Part shown: positions 50,085 through 60,830 of the stretch, in pieces
Layout of the letters: each line of letters opens with the position of its first letter
Position numbering within the stretch: the stretch's first letter is position 1
Source of the DNA: Eudromia elegans
Lineage: Eukaryota; Chordata; Aves; Tinamiformes; Tinamidae
Assembly (NCBI GenBank): GCA_003342815.1
Contig: PTEX01000003.1
Location: 2,359,763-2,423,762 of the forward strand
Reading direction: 5' to 3'
Length of the DNA stretch: 64,000 bases
Notes under the pieces: generated by a model
What the model saw: the letters and a program-made list of their open reading frames with translations, nothing else
Told to the model about the DNA's origin: nothing
Database searches by the model: none
Program-made: the position numbers and the translations under genes

Positions 50085-51947
50085 ATGGGAAACAATTTAA
50101 CAAAAGAAGAAGAAGCGGTTGTTAAACTCCTCCAACATATTCTCTCTAAGAGAGGAATTAAATATGATGAATCCCATTTAAAAAGACTCCTTGAATGGAG
50201 TAAAGAGAGATATCTGTTAACTGGAGTAGGAAGAGCTTTTGAATTATGTACTTGGGAAACCATCGGAACTGCTCTATGGGATGAAATCAGTAATGGATCG
50301 AAAGAAGCGACGGAGTTAGCCACCCTCTGGAAATTAATTAAACTGACATTACAAGAAATGAAGGCAGAGAGAGCAGCTGCTTTCCCTGCCTTTTCTACAA
50401 ACACTGGGGGTCGCACGAAAACTGCGAGTGGCGAAATTAGCATTTTTGATGCTTTAGACCTGCCTGCACGGGCAGCATGCAAGGTGCAAGGTTCGTGCCA
50501 GTTCTTGTCTGGTCCTGCATGTGCACAGAAAGAACAGCTACCCTCCACTTTTGACTCTCAGACTGAATCCAATAGTGACAAAAATGAGACTTTGGACAAA
50601 ACTCTCTCTCCATCACCACCACAGCTCTCAGACCGTGTATCTAATGCGGAACAGGAGGACAGTGTTGAAAAACATGCAGTGTCACCCCTGTATCCCTCTA
50701 TACCGCCATCTACGCCACATACACCGAATGTTTGTAAAAAGGAGACTGATTCCTTAAGAGATCAAGTGCAACAGCTACAAGAGAAGCTAGAAACATTAAA
50801 AGTGATCCATCAAGAGCAACCTGTATCCTTTCCTCAATACTCACCTGCACCAAATTATACTCCAGGGACAGTTCTTGGACAGATGTCCATGCCCTCTGTT
50901 TCAGAACTGGATCTTGCTTACCCGCGAAATAAATGGCGGGGAATAATATGGGATGCTTTGATTGAAGGTGAAATCATTCAAACGCTGATGGCTTTTCCAG
51001 TCCCTATAGCCCCAGGGAATAACACCCGAAACAATCAGTGGGCTGCACTTGATTGGAAAATTCTAAAAGAAGCAAAGAGTGCTATCGCTCAGTATGGGTT
51101 AAAATCATCTTTTACTCATGCCGTTCTATCACACCTTTTTTTGGGGGTGCTGCTGGAGCCAGGAGATATCAAACTTATTGTAAGCATGTTACTATCACCC
51201 TCACAACAAATTCATTTTTTCCACCATTGGCAGGAACTCTGTGCTGCTGCTGGGATTGAAAATTGTGGGCGACAGCCAGGAGATCCACTGTATCAGGCTA
51301 CCGCACAGATGTTAATGGGAGTAGGTCCATTTCAAGATATTACTTGGCAGGCTCGCTTTGCAGAAGTATTGAGACAGTCTCAAGAATTGGCATTTAGAGC
51401 AATGGAAAGCGTGCCCAAAAGTCATAAAACGAACCCACCATATAGCAGTGTTCGGCAGGGGGAAAATGAGTCATATATACAGTTTGTTGATAGATTAACA
51501 GACGCCCTGAATAAGCATCCAGATTTGTCAGCTGATGTGAAAGAGAAACTGTTGCAATCTTTGGCTTTTGAGAATGCTAATACTAGATCAAAGCGAATTC
51601 TATGTACCTTACCTAAAGGTGCATCATTGGCAGACATGTTAGAGGCTTGTGATAGGATAGGTGGTCTGGAAGAAAAGGCAACTCTCATGGCTTCTGCTCT
51701 TGCTGCTGCTAATCGGCCTCTCATTCAAAACAAAAAGAAGGGGAAAAATTCCACTTGTTTTCATTGTGGGAAAGCAGGTCACTTTAAATCTCAATGTAAA
51801 CTTAGGAAGGGAGGTGAGAATATTAAGATGAATAAGGTAGAAAGCAGATTTGCAGGAACTTGTTATCGGTGTGGAAAAACTGGTCATAGGGCAGCAATGT
51901 GTCGATCAAAATTCCATGTAATGGGACAAGCTCTGGGAAACTTCTAG
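50085..51947 (+). CDS. gag: Endogenous retroviral Gag polyprotein (intact frame)
   Basis: 620 codons without interruption. The start is the ATG at 50085: A at -3, G at +4, and product MGNNLTKEE with Gly2, the N-myristoylation pattern of matrix. The frame is open 70 codons further upstream and has another in-frame ATG at 50013. Matrix-like sequence covers about residues 1-110. A Pro/Ser-rich stretch with PLYPSIPPS follows, then a short coiled coil (about 220-240). Capsid follows, with the major homology region near 458-477 (QGENESYIQFVDRL). Nucleocapsid has two CX2CX4HX4C zinc knuckles, C558-C561-H566-C571 and C593-C596-H601-C606, all ligands present. Gag assembles particles and packages RNA. 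An open frame does not prove expression. Confidence 0.92.
   Translation: MGNNLTKEEEAVVKLLQHILSKRGIKYDESHLKRLLEWSKERYLLTGVGRAFELCTWETIGTALWDEISNGSKEATELATLWKLIKLTLQEMKAERAAAFPAFSTNTGGRTKTASGEISIFDALDLPARAACKVQGSCQFLSGPACAQKEQLPSTFDSQTESNSDKNETLDKTLSPSPPQLSDRVSNAEQEDSVEKHAVSPLYPSIPPSTPHTPNVCKKETDSLRDQVQQLQEKLETLKVIHQEQPVSFPQYSPAPNYTPGTVLGQMSMPSVSELDLAYPRNKWRGIIWDALIEGEIIQTLMAFPVPIAPGNNTRNNQWAALDWKILKEAKSAIAQYGLKSSFTHAVLSHLFLGVLLEPGDIKLIVSMLLSPSQQIHFFHHWQELCAAAGIENCGRQPGDPLYQATAQMLMGVGPFQDITWQARFAEVLRQSQELAFRAMESVPKSHKTNPPYSSVRQGENESYIQFVDRLTDALNKHPDLSADVKEKLLQSLAFENANTRSKRILCTLPKGASLADMLEACDRIGGLEEKATLMASALAAANRPLIQNKKKGKNSTCFHCGKAGHFKSQCKLRKGGENIKMNKVESRFAGTCYRCGKTGHRAAMCRSKFHVMGQALGNF
51935..51941 (+). 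promoter_or_regulatory. Gag -1 ribosomal frameshift site GGGAAAC
   Basis: The heptamer lies in gag phase as G GGA AAC, two codons before the gag stop (51945-51947). It has the X XXY YYZ form, and GGGAAAC is the known gag-pro slippery site of primate type D betaretroviruses. A short GC stem is possible a few bases on (gcgag with ctcgt). After a -1 slip the frame stays open to the TGA at 52019. Confidence 0.8.
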
Positions 51948-53500
51948 CAGAGTGCGAGGGCCCAGCTCGTGCAGACACAAATGCAGGATCGTTTCGGCCC
52001 AAAAAGTCTATTGTGACTTGAGTGGAATTAATTGCTCAACTTATTGTGAAAGGTCACTCCAGACTAGTGGAAGTTTCTGGTATGGAGCCACAGATTATAA
52101 TAATTCCTCTAGTGCAAGTATACTTTGAATGGGCTATACGGCATTCCACAGATTTACGATTAGCTTTATAAGGCCATGTTGGTCAAGTAGTAAACACTTA
52201 TCCAGCACATAAGTTGTTTTCCTTTCTACATGGTAAATGACCTGAAAATATCCCCACACAGTCAGAAGTACCAGTCAAAGGACTTACAGTTTTTACAGAT
52301 GCTAGTAAAAATAGCAAGTGTGCAACAATCACATGGAAGGAGGGTGACAACTGGAAAGACCTTGTGATTCCTGCACTCTCATCAGACTCTTTACAGACGT
52401 TACAGCTAAGAGCTGTAGTTTGAGTTTTTTCTCATTGGCCCACTGCTGCTTTAAACATTGTTTGTGATTCCCTATATGTCGTTGGAGCAGTACATGCAGT
52501 ACTGAAGGAATTAACTAATACTGTTTTATTTACCCTATTTCAGAAATTGTTAATGTTGTTAAATCAACGTACCTGTGTGTATTTTATCACACATACTAGG
52601 AGTCATTCTGGAATTACATTAGGTTTAGCAGAAGGCAGTGATTGAGCTGACATGCTAGCAGCCCCTGTGCGGAGTGCCCCCCCCAGTGAACTGCTTTGAA
52701 CAAGCATGGCAATCACATGCATTTTTTCACTGGAGTGCAAAAATACTGTCATGTCAATTTGGCATAATGCGTCCAGATGCCACAGATGTTGTGCAATCCT
52801 GTCCTGACTGTCAGCAGTTCGGTTTTGGAATTGGCCTGGGAGTAAATCTACGTGGATTGCAACCATTGCAATTGTGGCAAATGGATGTTATTCACATTGC
52901 AGAATTCAGCAGACTAAAATATGTGCATGTGACAGTTGATACCTTTTCTTCTCTCGTATGGGGCACTCCTCTCACAGGTGAGACAGCAGAGCATGTTAAA
53001 ACACATCTACGTGGATGTTTTGCAGTGATGGGTGTGCCACAGTGTATAAAAACAGGTAATGGTCCCACGTATGCGTCACGTTCCTTTGCTCAGTTTTGTC
53101 AACTTTGGGGCATTTGCCATCAAACGAGCATTCCGCATCCACCCACCGGTCAAGCCATAACTGAACGTGCACATCAAGTTTTAAAAGGTTTGCTCTGTAA
53201 ACAAAAAACAGGGGAAGCAGGTCTCTCCCCACAGGAACGTATTTGGAAAGTTTTGTATGTTGTCAATTTTTTGCACTTAGCAGATACAGCAGAAAATCCA
53301 CCCATAGCTGTACACCGTAAAGCATTGAGCAATGACTTATCAGCAGTGAAGTCTACAGGAATCAAAGTAATGTACAAAATATAAACACTGGGCAATGGAC
53401 AGGTCCAGCAGAAGTACAATTAACTGATAGAGGGTATATGTGTATCATTACAGAATTTGGACTGAAACAGATTCCAGCTCGTTGAGTCAAACCATGAAAA
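51938..53500 (+). pseudogene. pol: pol remnant: RT tail, RNase H and integrase, broken
   Basis: The -1 frame from gag runs about 27 codons, then joins sequence like the far C-terminal (connection) part of RT (about 52020-52270). Protease and the RT fingers and palm are deleted. RNase H follows (52280-52665): TDAS (Asp at 52298) and DSLY (Asp at 52466) are visible, but the Glu motif seems lost. Integrase lies in another frame (about 52684-53384) after a C8 run that shifts the frame. It has HX3H and CPDC zinc ligands, Asp at 52884 and Glu at 53163, but the second catalytic Asp is Gly (53055, KTGNGPTY). A second shift near 53385 leads to the C-terminal domain. Stops: 52019, 52169, 52238, 52421, 52643, 53483, 53495. 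Not functional. Confidence 0.9.
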
Positions 53501-53559
53501 TCACCTGCCCTTGAAGGGAGGAACACCACAATAAACGACCCGGGAGATTTGGACGACAG

Positions 53560-55045
53560 CAAGAGCTTTTGTCTAGTCTGCTGCTGGTACAGTTTGTATG
53601 TAACCTGTCGTTGTATGTATTGTGGTAAATACATAATCCATTATGACAGATCTCGAGAAATATATATGTAGCAAACATTAACTCCGTATTGCATTAGATG
53701 TAATCACACTAATGTTTTTGAAATAATCCAAAAAATATATTTTTGCATTAGGACACATAGATGTGTGAGAATATGAAAGTGAGAATTGTGATAATAGTAT
53801 GGAAGTTGTTATGGGCAATAGTGTTTTGAGATATAGGATACACCTTTTTCCAGAGGACAATGGGAAGAAAAAATGTGTGGATCACACTGGTGAATGTAAC
53901 ACCTAGTGAAACCTTATGTGTCTTGATGGCCACTCCAACAGACCCATTCAGAACCTGCTTGACAGGTGTTCCATTGGATGAAAACCGCTGGGGGTGTTGA
54001 ACAATGAGACAGTGCACCAGAACTGCATAGCACCAGGAAAGCTACAACCCAAGTGGTGGTGCGATGGATCCTGGCGAGCATCACAGGGTAAAAATAGCAC
54101 ATGGTATCAACATAAACTTGATAGGGGAGTAAATAACTTTCCTGCTCTACCTCTGCATCCTCAGGAACTAAATATATTAGGCACACTCCAAGCAACATGG
54201 TGTTTTTATTTAAATTTTACCTCTGGTCATTATATTAATGTGCTTTTTAGAACTGATGTTTCTCCATCTAGAATGTATATTAACGCATCTGTATGGTGTA
54301 ACAAAACAATAAGAGAACAGCCCACGCTCGGAGAAGCATCAGGTGGATTACCTGCTGATGTGTTTTTAGTTTACGGAACGCAGGTATGGAAAGGAATCCC
54401 TGGGGGGTGGTGGGCAGCCCTTCTACATTTGGACAGCTTACATTATTTAATCCAAGCCAGAAGTCATTATGCAACATAGCAGTAAATCGCAGAAGGCAAA
54501 AAAGAAACACTCGTAAGTTTGATAAAAATTGTCAGGATACAGGGACCTTTTGGTCAGCAAGTGAAGTCGTTGCATCCTCCTCCTTAGCACCAGGGGTTGC
54601 TGCTGCAGCTGCACTTGCAAAACTAACCTGGGCTGTTGGTTGAGCGAGGAAGTCAGTGCTGCATCCTTGGCACTTTCTGGACTATTAACTGATGTTGATA
54701 TTATCAGACAAGTAATGTTACAAAATTGTGCTGTCATAGACTTTTTATTGCTGGCTCAAGGAAATGGGTGTGAAGATTTTGAAGTTAATGTGTTGTATGA
54801 ATTTATCTGATCATTCTCTATCAATACACATATAGCACAGTTAAAAGACAACGTGTGAAAGCTCATAATGTCTGATGGGGGTCTGGACCAATGGCTCAAG
54901 GATTGAGGAATTACTGGATGGTTATTAGATTTGGTTAAACACGGTGTAACAATTTTAATGGTTATCTCGTTTTTGATGCTCCTGGTTCCTTGGATATTGA
55001 AATGTCTCCTTGGATATTGATATTGTTCCTTGGATATTGAAATGG
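53560..55045 (+). pseudogene. env: env remnant: SU and TM, broken
   Basis: Envelope fragments lie in three frames. A hydrophobic leader-like stretch lies near 53560-53640 and is followed by decayed sequence. SU pieces lie at 53872-53997 and, in another frame, 53994-54479, with several N-glycosylation sequons. A basic furin-type site (RRRQKR, 54488-54505) and a hydrophobic Ala-rich fusion-peptide-like segment occupy a third frame, ending in TGA at 54641. TM resumes at 54661: a heptad region, the conserved segment around AVIDFLLLA (54718-54777), and a membrane span (about 54943-55000). The first Cys of the CX6CC pattern is present, but the later pair is not seen. Stops at 53998, 54808, 54856 and 54904 plus frameshifts prevent a full protein. 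Confidence 0.85.
54986..55045 (+). repeat. 20-bp tandem triplication at the 3' end of env
   Basis: Three consecutive 20-base units (54986, 55006 and 55026), each containing tccttggatattga, with one to a few differences. It lies where the TM cytoplasmic tail would be encoded. The unit is not a multiple of three. Confidence 0.9.
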
Positions 55046-55075
55046 AAAAGGCTGTCAAGGCTGTTTTGATAGTCC

Positions 55076-55092
55076 AAGAAGAAAAATGGGGA
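55076..55092 (+). promoter_or_regulatory. Polypurine tract
   Basis: AAGAAGAAAAATGGGGA, 16 of 17 purines, ends two bases before the 3' LTR, where plus-strand DNA synthesis is primed. Confidence 0.85.
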
Positions 55093-55094
55093 AT

Positions 55095-55525
55095 TGTGGC
55101 AATGTTTTTAGAGGAAAATGGACATATGGTCTATTAAAACTCACTCGTCCCTTAGCCTCTTGACATAACTGCAGGCTGTGTTGATTCCGCAAGGCCACAA
55201 GGACACTGAGAACAAAGGAGCAAAGAACTTGAACTGTTGAGTCTGCAGGGACACCGAGAACAAAAAGGTAAAGAACTCAAACTGTGGAGCAAGCAGAAAA
55301 GCAGGAACCAACTCCCAATGTGGGACTGAGTGTGCACATGCTGTTACCCAATCAGTTGTAGAATGGTGCGTGCCCAGCACGTGCTAAAGGACTTCAACCA
55401 ATCCCATATAGCGTGATCGTGTGTATGGGAGCTACGTGGGTATATTTAACAGCATGACTTAACAATAAAGGATTTCAGCTGTGATCATATTGATCTGTCG
55501 CTGAGTCCGTTATTTTGCTCCTGCA
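55095..55525 (+). repeat. 3' long terminal repeat
   Basis: 431 bp, TGTGGCAATG to CTCCTGCA. Against the 5' LTR I count about 19 substitutions, most of them transitions, and one 3-base deletion after the first CCAAT box. TATA-like box at 55441-55449 and AATAAA at 55464-55469. Confidence 0.96.
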
Positions 55526-55531
55526 TGCCAT
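55526..55531. repeat. Target-site duplication, 3' copy (TGCCAT)
   Basis: Six bases directly after the 3' LTR, matching the 5' copy TGCCGT at five positions. The pair shows that both outer LTR ends come from one integration. Confidence 0.8.
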
Positions 55532-58500
55532 GGCAATGCAATGAGCTGCTCTTGGTCATTGGAAATCTTACAGCTTTGGGAAGTAGGTAAATGATGTGTT
55601 TGGGGCAACTGCTTTGTATGGATAGATAAGAAAAAAAAAATGGGTTTGTATGAAACTGGAGATGGGCAAACTGAAAATGGTAGCAGAGGTCTGGCAAAGC
55701 TCTGGAGTGAGTCTGTTTTATGGGCCAGTAAGGTGGAGAGTGGACACAGCGGATGGTGGAAATCTTGATTTGGCTTCTGAGGCTGAGTAAGGAGATGCCT
55801 TCTTGGCCTGCAGGGACAGATCTCAAGCCCCAAAACACCAGTTCGCAGTGAGCTGCATGTTTTCTTTTCTATACAGGCACAAGGCACATGGAAATACGTT
55901 TTAAGACTGAAGAACGGAGTAAGTTGGGAAGGTAGCCCAGATATGCATCATGGGCCAGAGAACGAAGAGCTGAATAATCCTGTATCTAGAACAAACTGAC
56001 AGCTGAGAAAATGCTGTCAGTTGACCAGTTCCCTTTCAAGCAAATTCATATAATCATGTTTCCATGGAGTCCTCATGACAAATCGGTTACAAACTGTGGC
56101 AAGAGCTCTGGAGAGTTTTCATCCTGTTCCTGTTCAGTAGCACAAAACTCTTGCTGGGAGCGCCCAGGGCTGCAGCCCAAGACTGGCAGGAGCACAAGGC
56201 TTCCAGGAGAAGCTGCTGCTCCGGAGGTCTCACCAATTAGCTGCCCTGGCAGACCAGGGCTCTCTGCTTAGCTTTTGCTTCCAGTGAGATCCTGGAGCAG
56301 GCAGGGTTTTGGCCAAGGCTCTCTGAAGGGAAGGCTGCAAAGGTTTTAACTGTCAGCAGGTGCTGACTTCTGCACCAACTCTTTCCTGGACCCACAGGGT
56401 ATTATTTCGAGCCAGCTGCACCCTTCCCTGCATGCCAGCACCTGGCACATTTACTGTTGCCCCTCTACTTTCAATTTGAGACACCGTTTATAGAAAAGCA
56501 AACAATTTCTCATTTGCCCTTTCATACCAAATAAATTAATACCTAGAGCTCCACTGTTTGGCATTGCTATACCCAGGAGGCTGACCTGGCAGTAGGGAGG
56601 ACACCTCAGTTTTCCACCCAATAGACTCGTTTCTCCTGCTCCTTCTGTTTTGACCTTTGACTCATCCAGATGTAAAATCTTTGAGGTGGGAACTGCCTCT
56701 TCTCTTTTTGTGCCATACCCATGGCAAAGGCATTCTGCTCCCCAGGTTTATCCCAATGGATCCACTAACATCTTTGAATAACTCACGCAAACCCTCAAGC
56801 ATAGCTGGGGGAGAGAGGTGCACATTATCAGGGAGCCTGCAGGTTGTGTGATAGATGGTTTATTGCCCACAACACCAGGATGAGCCAAGCTGATTGAGGT
56901 CATGTCATGCTGATGTATTTCCAGGCTGGAGGTCTATGCGTTCGTTCCAGACACTGGTTTGCTGGTTTGGCAGAGTTTCTCTTACTGAGGAAATTTCAGA
57001 CCAGTTGAGAGACTGGTCTGTGTGCAGACAGCAAAATGAGGTTAAAGCAGTCCAGAAATCATAACTGGAAATAAATGTTGTCAGCTCTGAAATAAATATT
57101 GATTTTGATCATTGCTCTTTAATAAAAGCAAAGTATTGAATTCCACTCCGCTTTCCAAAAGGACGATGAGCAAGAATCAAAATTGCGTGTAGTTCAGACT
57201 AGGGAGGAATGTGCTGGGAACAGGAGCCAGGTACTGGGCAGCGTTCAGCTTATATCCCCGTGCCATGGAAGCAAGTCTTGGACTAGGGCCTCGGGGTACT
57301 GCTGTAATGTAAATCAGAGGCAATTTACAGCCCATCTCCCCCATAAGTGATAAACAAGCTGTGGAAGCAACTCTTATATCTCAACCATAGCAACAGCTAA
57401 ATGACAGACATCAGAGATTTTTTTCTTCTCTCTCCAAGTATGTGCTTTAATAATTTTGAAAAGTTATAAAATTTGCATGTGCATTTGCAAGTGATGTGTG
57501 TGACTAAGCTTCAGAAAGCAAGGCATTTTATCATACTTGCTGCTGTATTTACATTACAGTATTACTAGTGCTATAAGGTTGTAAAAGATTATCTTTACAA
57601 ATAGCCTGTCTTCCTTCATGTCCTGTAAGAACATTTGGTGCAAAAACATCTCCATTACCTACATTACAAACATGACAAATTAGTGTATAAGTGTTTTCCA
57701 TGGTTGAGTTGTCTTATAATCCGATGAGCAGGAACCATGTGATGTTTGTTGTGTTGAAATAACAAGCCATATGTATGTATTTCACTTTTATGCTCCCCCA
57801 AATGAGATGGGCTCTTCTGATGAGCTGCAGTACGTTGCTCACCACTGTAAATCTCTCCCACCCACTGGGACTCCACCTAGTCCTGGTATTTTTTCCATCT
57901 GGGTGCTCCCAGGAGTTCCCTCTTGCTGTTCAGGGCCTTGATGGAGCACCTTCGAATGAGGAACAAACCCACCGTGGCTGTAGCCTGCACACTGATTGCA
58001 AGAGGTCACCAACGACAGCGTATTTGGTCCTGCCACGGTCCCTTTTGATGCGTCTCCAGGCCCCCATAGACCACAGCGCATTAAGCTGGGCAAATTAGGC
58101 CCAGGAGAACACGGGAGCAGCTACGGAGAGCGAGCTGCCAGGGAAGCTGCCTGGGTGACTGTACCAGAGCCCGGCCCTTTACGACCGCCTCGGGCCCGCG
58201 TTGCTCTCCCACGAGCAAGGCTGCACAGGCGGCACCGGGGCACTGCTGCGGCTGCAGAGCGGCTCCTGAAGCTGCTGCACCCGCCTGGGACACTCAGAGG
58301 TAACGTCAGCCTTCTGCAAAACAGCTACGGCAAGGACCAGCAGGTCTGCATACACGGGACTTCACAAAACACACATTTTACACAGCCAAAGGTTAATAAA
58401 GCTAAGGTGCACGTTTAGAATCACATTAAGTCTTAGAATAGCACACCAGCTGATGGAATTTTCCACCCAGTTAGCAACAGATCATTTATGACAGGTGTGC

Positions 58501-60599
58501 TGCCTTATCTGACATAAAATCTACTCTTAAGAAAAGGAGGAAAGCACACGGTTTAGAAGCACTGCCCTCTCATGGGTGGTAACCCCAGCCAGCAGATCAA
58601 TGTGAAGCAGAGGTGCAGGATGCTCCTTTCTAGTGCAGACTCAGACAGAACGCTTGCCAAGCACCCTAAACGCCAGCTGGAGGAACAGTCAGTGAGTAGA
58701 AAGGTGAGTGTGAGCGTTTGAACTGCTGTGGGCTTTCAGGAACCTCTTATAGCGCTGTTAGTAGTGGGTAAGGCCCGGTCTGATAATCCAGTATGTTTCC
58801 TTGGCACCGAAGAGGCAATAATATGTATAGAAAAGAGCAGGTACGTGGCTATGTTCAGTTCCCAGCAAGCAAAAAGCACTGCAAACGCAGGATGCTGTGA
58901 AAGCCAAAGGGAGCTTGGCTGCAGACTTTGATAGGCACAAAAGCAGACCCTTGGTGTGAAAGACTGTATGGTGAAAAGAGCCCTACCCCCTCCCACTCAC
59001 CCCTCTTGTAAATCCACATCTGCGTGTGGGCTCCTGCCTCTTACCCTGCCGTAAGCTGAAGGCTTCGCACAGGGTTTTACACCTATTGCACCTGGCATTA
59101 GCGCTTCCTTGGGTACTTCACCAGTAGCTTCCCTGGGATTTAATGTGCTGTCTTCAGCCTCAAGCCAGCAGGGCTCCTCGGTTCTCTGTTGTTGAAGTCC
59201 AACAATATGAAAGATGTGTATATTTGTAAAACGTTCTGGTGCTTTAGCTACGTGAGCAGGAGAAGGAAAAAAAAGTGGCCCTGTGTGTGGCACTGTCCCC
59301 ACCTGACCATGTTCCTCTACAGAGGGAACCTTGCACTGGCTTTTGTAGAGTCACCCTGCCACAGCACTGAAGGATCACTTGTTTTCTTGGTCCTTTTAGA
59401 CAAGAAGATGAGGCTGGGAGGACAGAAGGGAAAAAAATACACAGGGAATAACCACAAGTGTAATAGGAGAGAAATTCAGAGCATTTAGTGTGGTCGGTTT
59501 GAGGAAAAGAAATAAAATAATCTATACTGAGGGTTTTTAATAATTGACACATGAAATTACTGTTCCAGGATCAGGGATTTTTTAAGTCTGTTAAGGTAGG
59601 AGGGCTCCCATCTAACAGCAGAACCATAGGCACCACACCTATGCTCATTAGAAAGGCAAGGATTATCTTGGCAGTCAGGGACTCATCAGTCTCTTCAGTT
59701 ATGCGCAACCTTTAGAACAAATGTTGAAGGACAGAATAATTAAAACATGAGGGTAAGTAGAAAATTATGTGAAATGATTTATGACAAATTCAGCTTGTAT
59801 CTCTAGGATTTTCCAGGAATATCCATCTACGTGGACTCCAAGCTGCACACCGGTGCTGGCACACGGGCTTTCTGACTGATGTTGATTTGACCACCTGCCC
59901 TAGGCAGGATAAGATGCTGCTAGACCTGGACATCCATGTGGATAAGGAGCCAGCATAGGTTACCTTGGGGGAAGCATGGAGTGGGAAGGATTTTTAAAAA
60001 AAAAATCCTCAAGGTTGTGGTCTTGATCTTGCTAAATATTTTAATTTGTTAATAAATTATTAATTTATTTTAGTGGTACACACTAATGAAGCTTGAAGGT
60101 GTTGTCAGTGTGGAAGAGGAATTATGACGGTGCTGGGTGGCACTGGTGCCAGAGCAGTGGAAATAAGGTGGCATTTCCCAGGGTGAGAGTGCGATTCATA
60201 CAGTGATGGTGGGAGCTATTTGGGTGTTTGATGTCAGGCCAGTTACCAAGTTGTCTTTATCACTAATATGAGGAGAGAAGCATTCTGGAGGCAGCTCATC
60301 TGCCTCTTCAGAGAGCTCTCTAGGTGAATGATCTGTGGGAGGTGTTCCCCTCTCCTGCTGAAGAGCTAGCGGAGACACCTACTATTTAGGCAACTCAGGT
60401 TACACAAGTCCTGGCTTTTAGGTTATCTGCTCCCAGAGCCTGTAGTTCTGGGAGGACTGCAGAGGGCATCACTGTGAAGGGCTAGTCATGAAAAAAGTGA
60501 GTAAGTACTGTATGTATCAAAACAAACAAACAAAAAAAACCTTTCTAAAACAGAAGCATTGATATATACCCAGAACTCTTATTTGTGCAACTGAGCGGA
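55532..60599. other. Non-coding stretch, no gene recognised
   Basis: No convincing exon or transposon. A GC/CpG-enriched patch at about 58080-58310 carries an open plus-strand frame and ends in a GAG/GTAACG donor-like site near 58300. The encoded sequence is Arg/Pro/Ala-rich and resembles nothing I know. An A run lies near 59996-60006. AT-rich sequence lies at about 60030-60075. Confidence 0.45.
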
Positions 60600-60830
60600 T
60601 CTGCTCTCGGGAAAGAGGGACTCAGAACTGCACGAGATGCTGAGAAAGCTACAGAAGCATTTGAGAGAATGAAGATTATATTTTATTGACAACAGAGAAA
60701 AGAACTGGGCTTGTTTAGACGTCTCAGAATGAAGGCTGAGGGAGACTGTGCTGACCTCTTCAAAATATCTGAGCAAAGGAAGAACTTTTTAATGATACCG
60801 GTAAAGAAACATAATCTCCTTAAGAATGTA
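60600..60830 (+). mobile_element. Probable old CR1 relic
   Basis: A phrase gaactgggcttgtttag followed by aaggctgagggagac matches the part of CR1 encoding ELGLF and the residues after it, in plus orientation. Flanking similarity is weak, and no 3' octamer is seen. Confidence 0.5.

Larger units (their letters stand above)
49411..55525 (+). mobile_element. Endogenous retrovirus, class II-like, internally deleted provirus
   Basis: A 6,115-bp provirus: LTR, primer-binding site, leader, gag, remnant pol (RNase H and integrase only), env remnant, polypurine tract, LTR, flanked by 6-bp target duplications. A two-knuckle nucleocapsid, a GGGAAAC gag frameshift site and 6-bp duplications point to a betaretrovirus-like lineage. 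TM looks like the type shared by alpharetroviruses and gammaretrovirus-like Envs. The LTRs differ at about 19 of 431 aligned positions plus a 3-base indel (hand count), so the insertion is probably millions of years old. Protease and most reverse transcriptase are missing and env is broken, so this copy cannot replicate by itself. Confidence 0.95.

Noticed and set aside
57996..58418. 140-codon frame with a GAG/GTAACG donor-like site
   Set aside because: Arg/Pro/Ala-rich with no homology, and the opposite strand is open too. It is explained by GC content.
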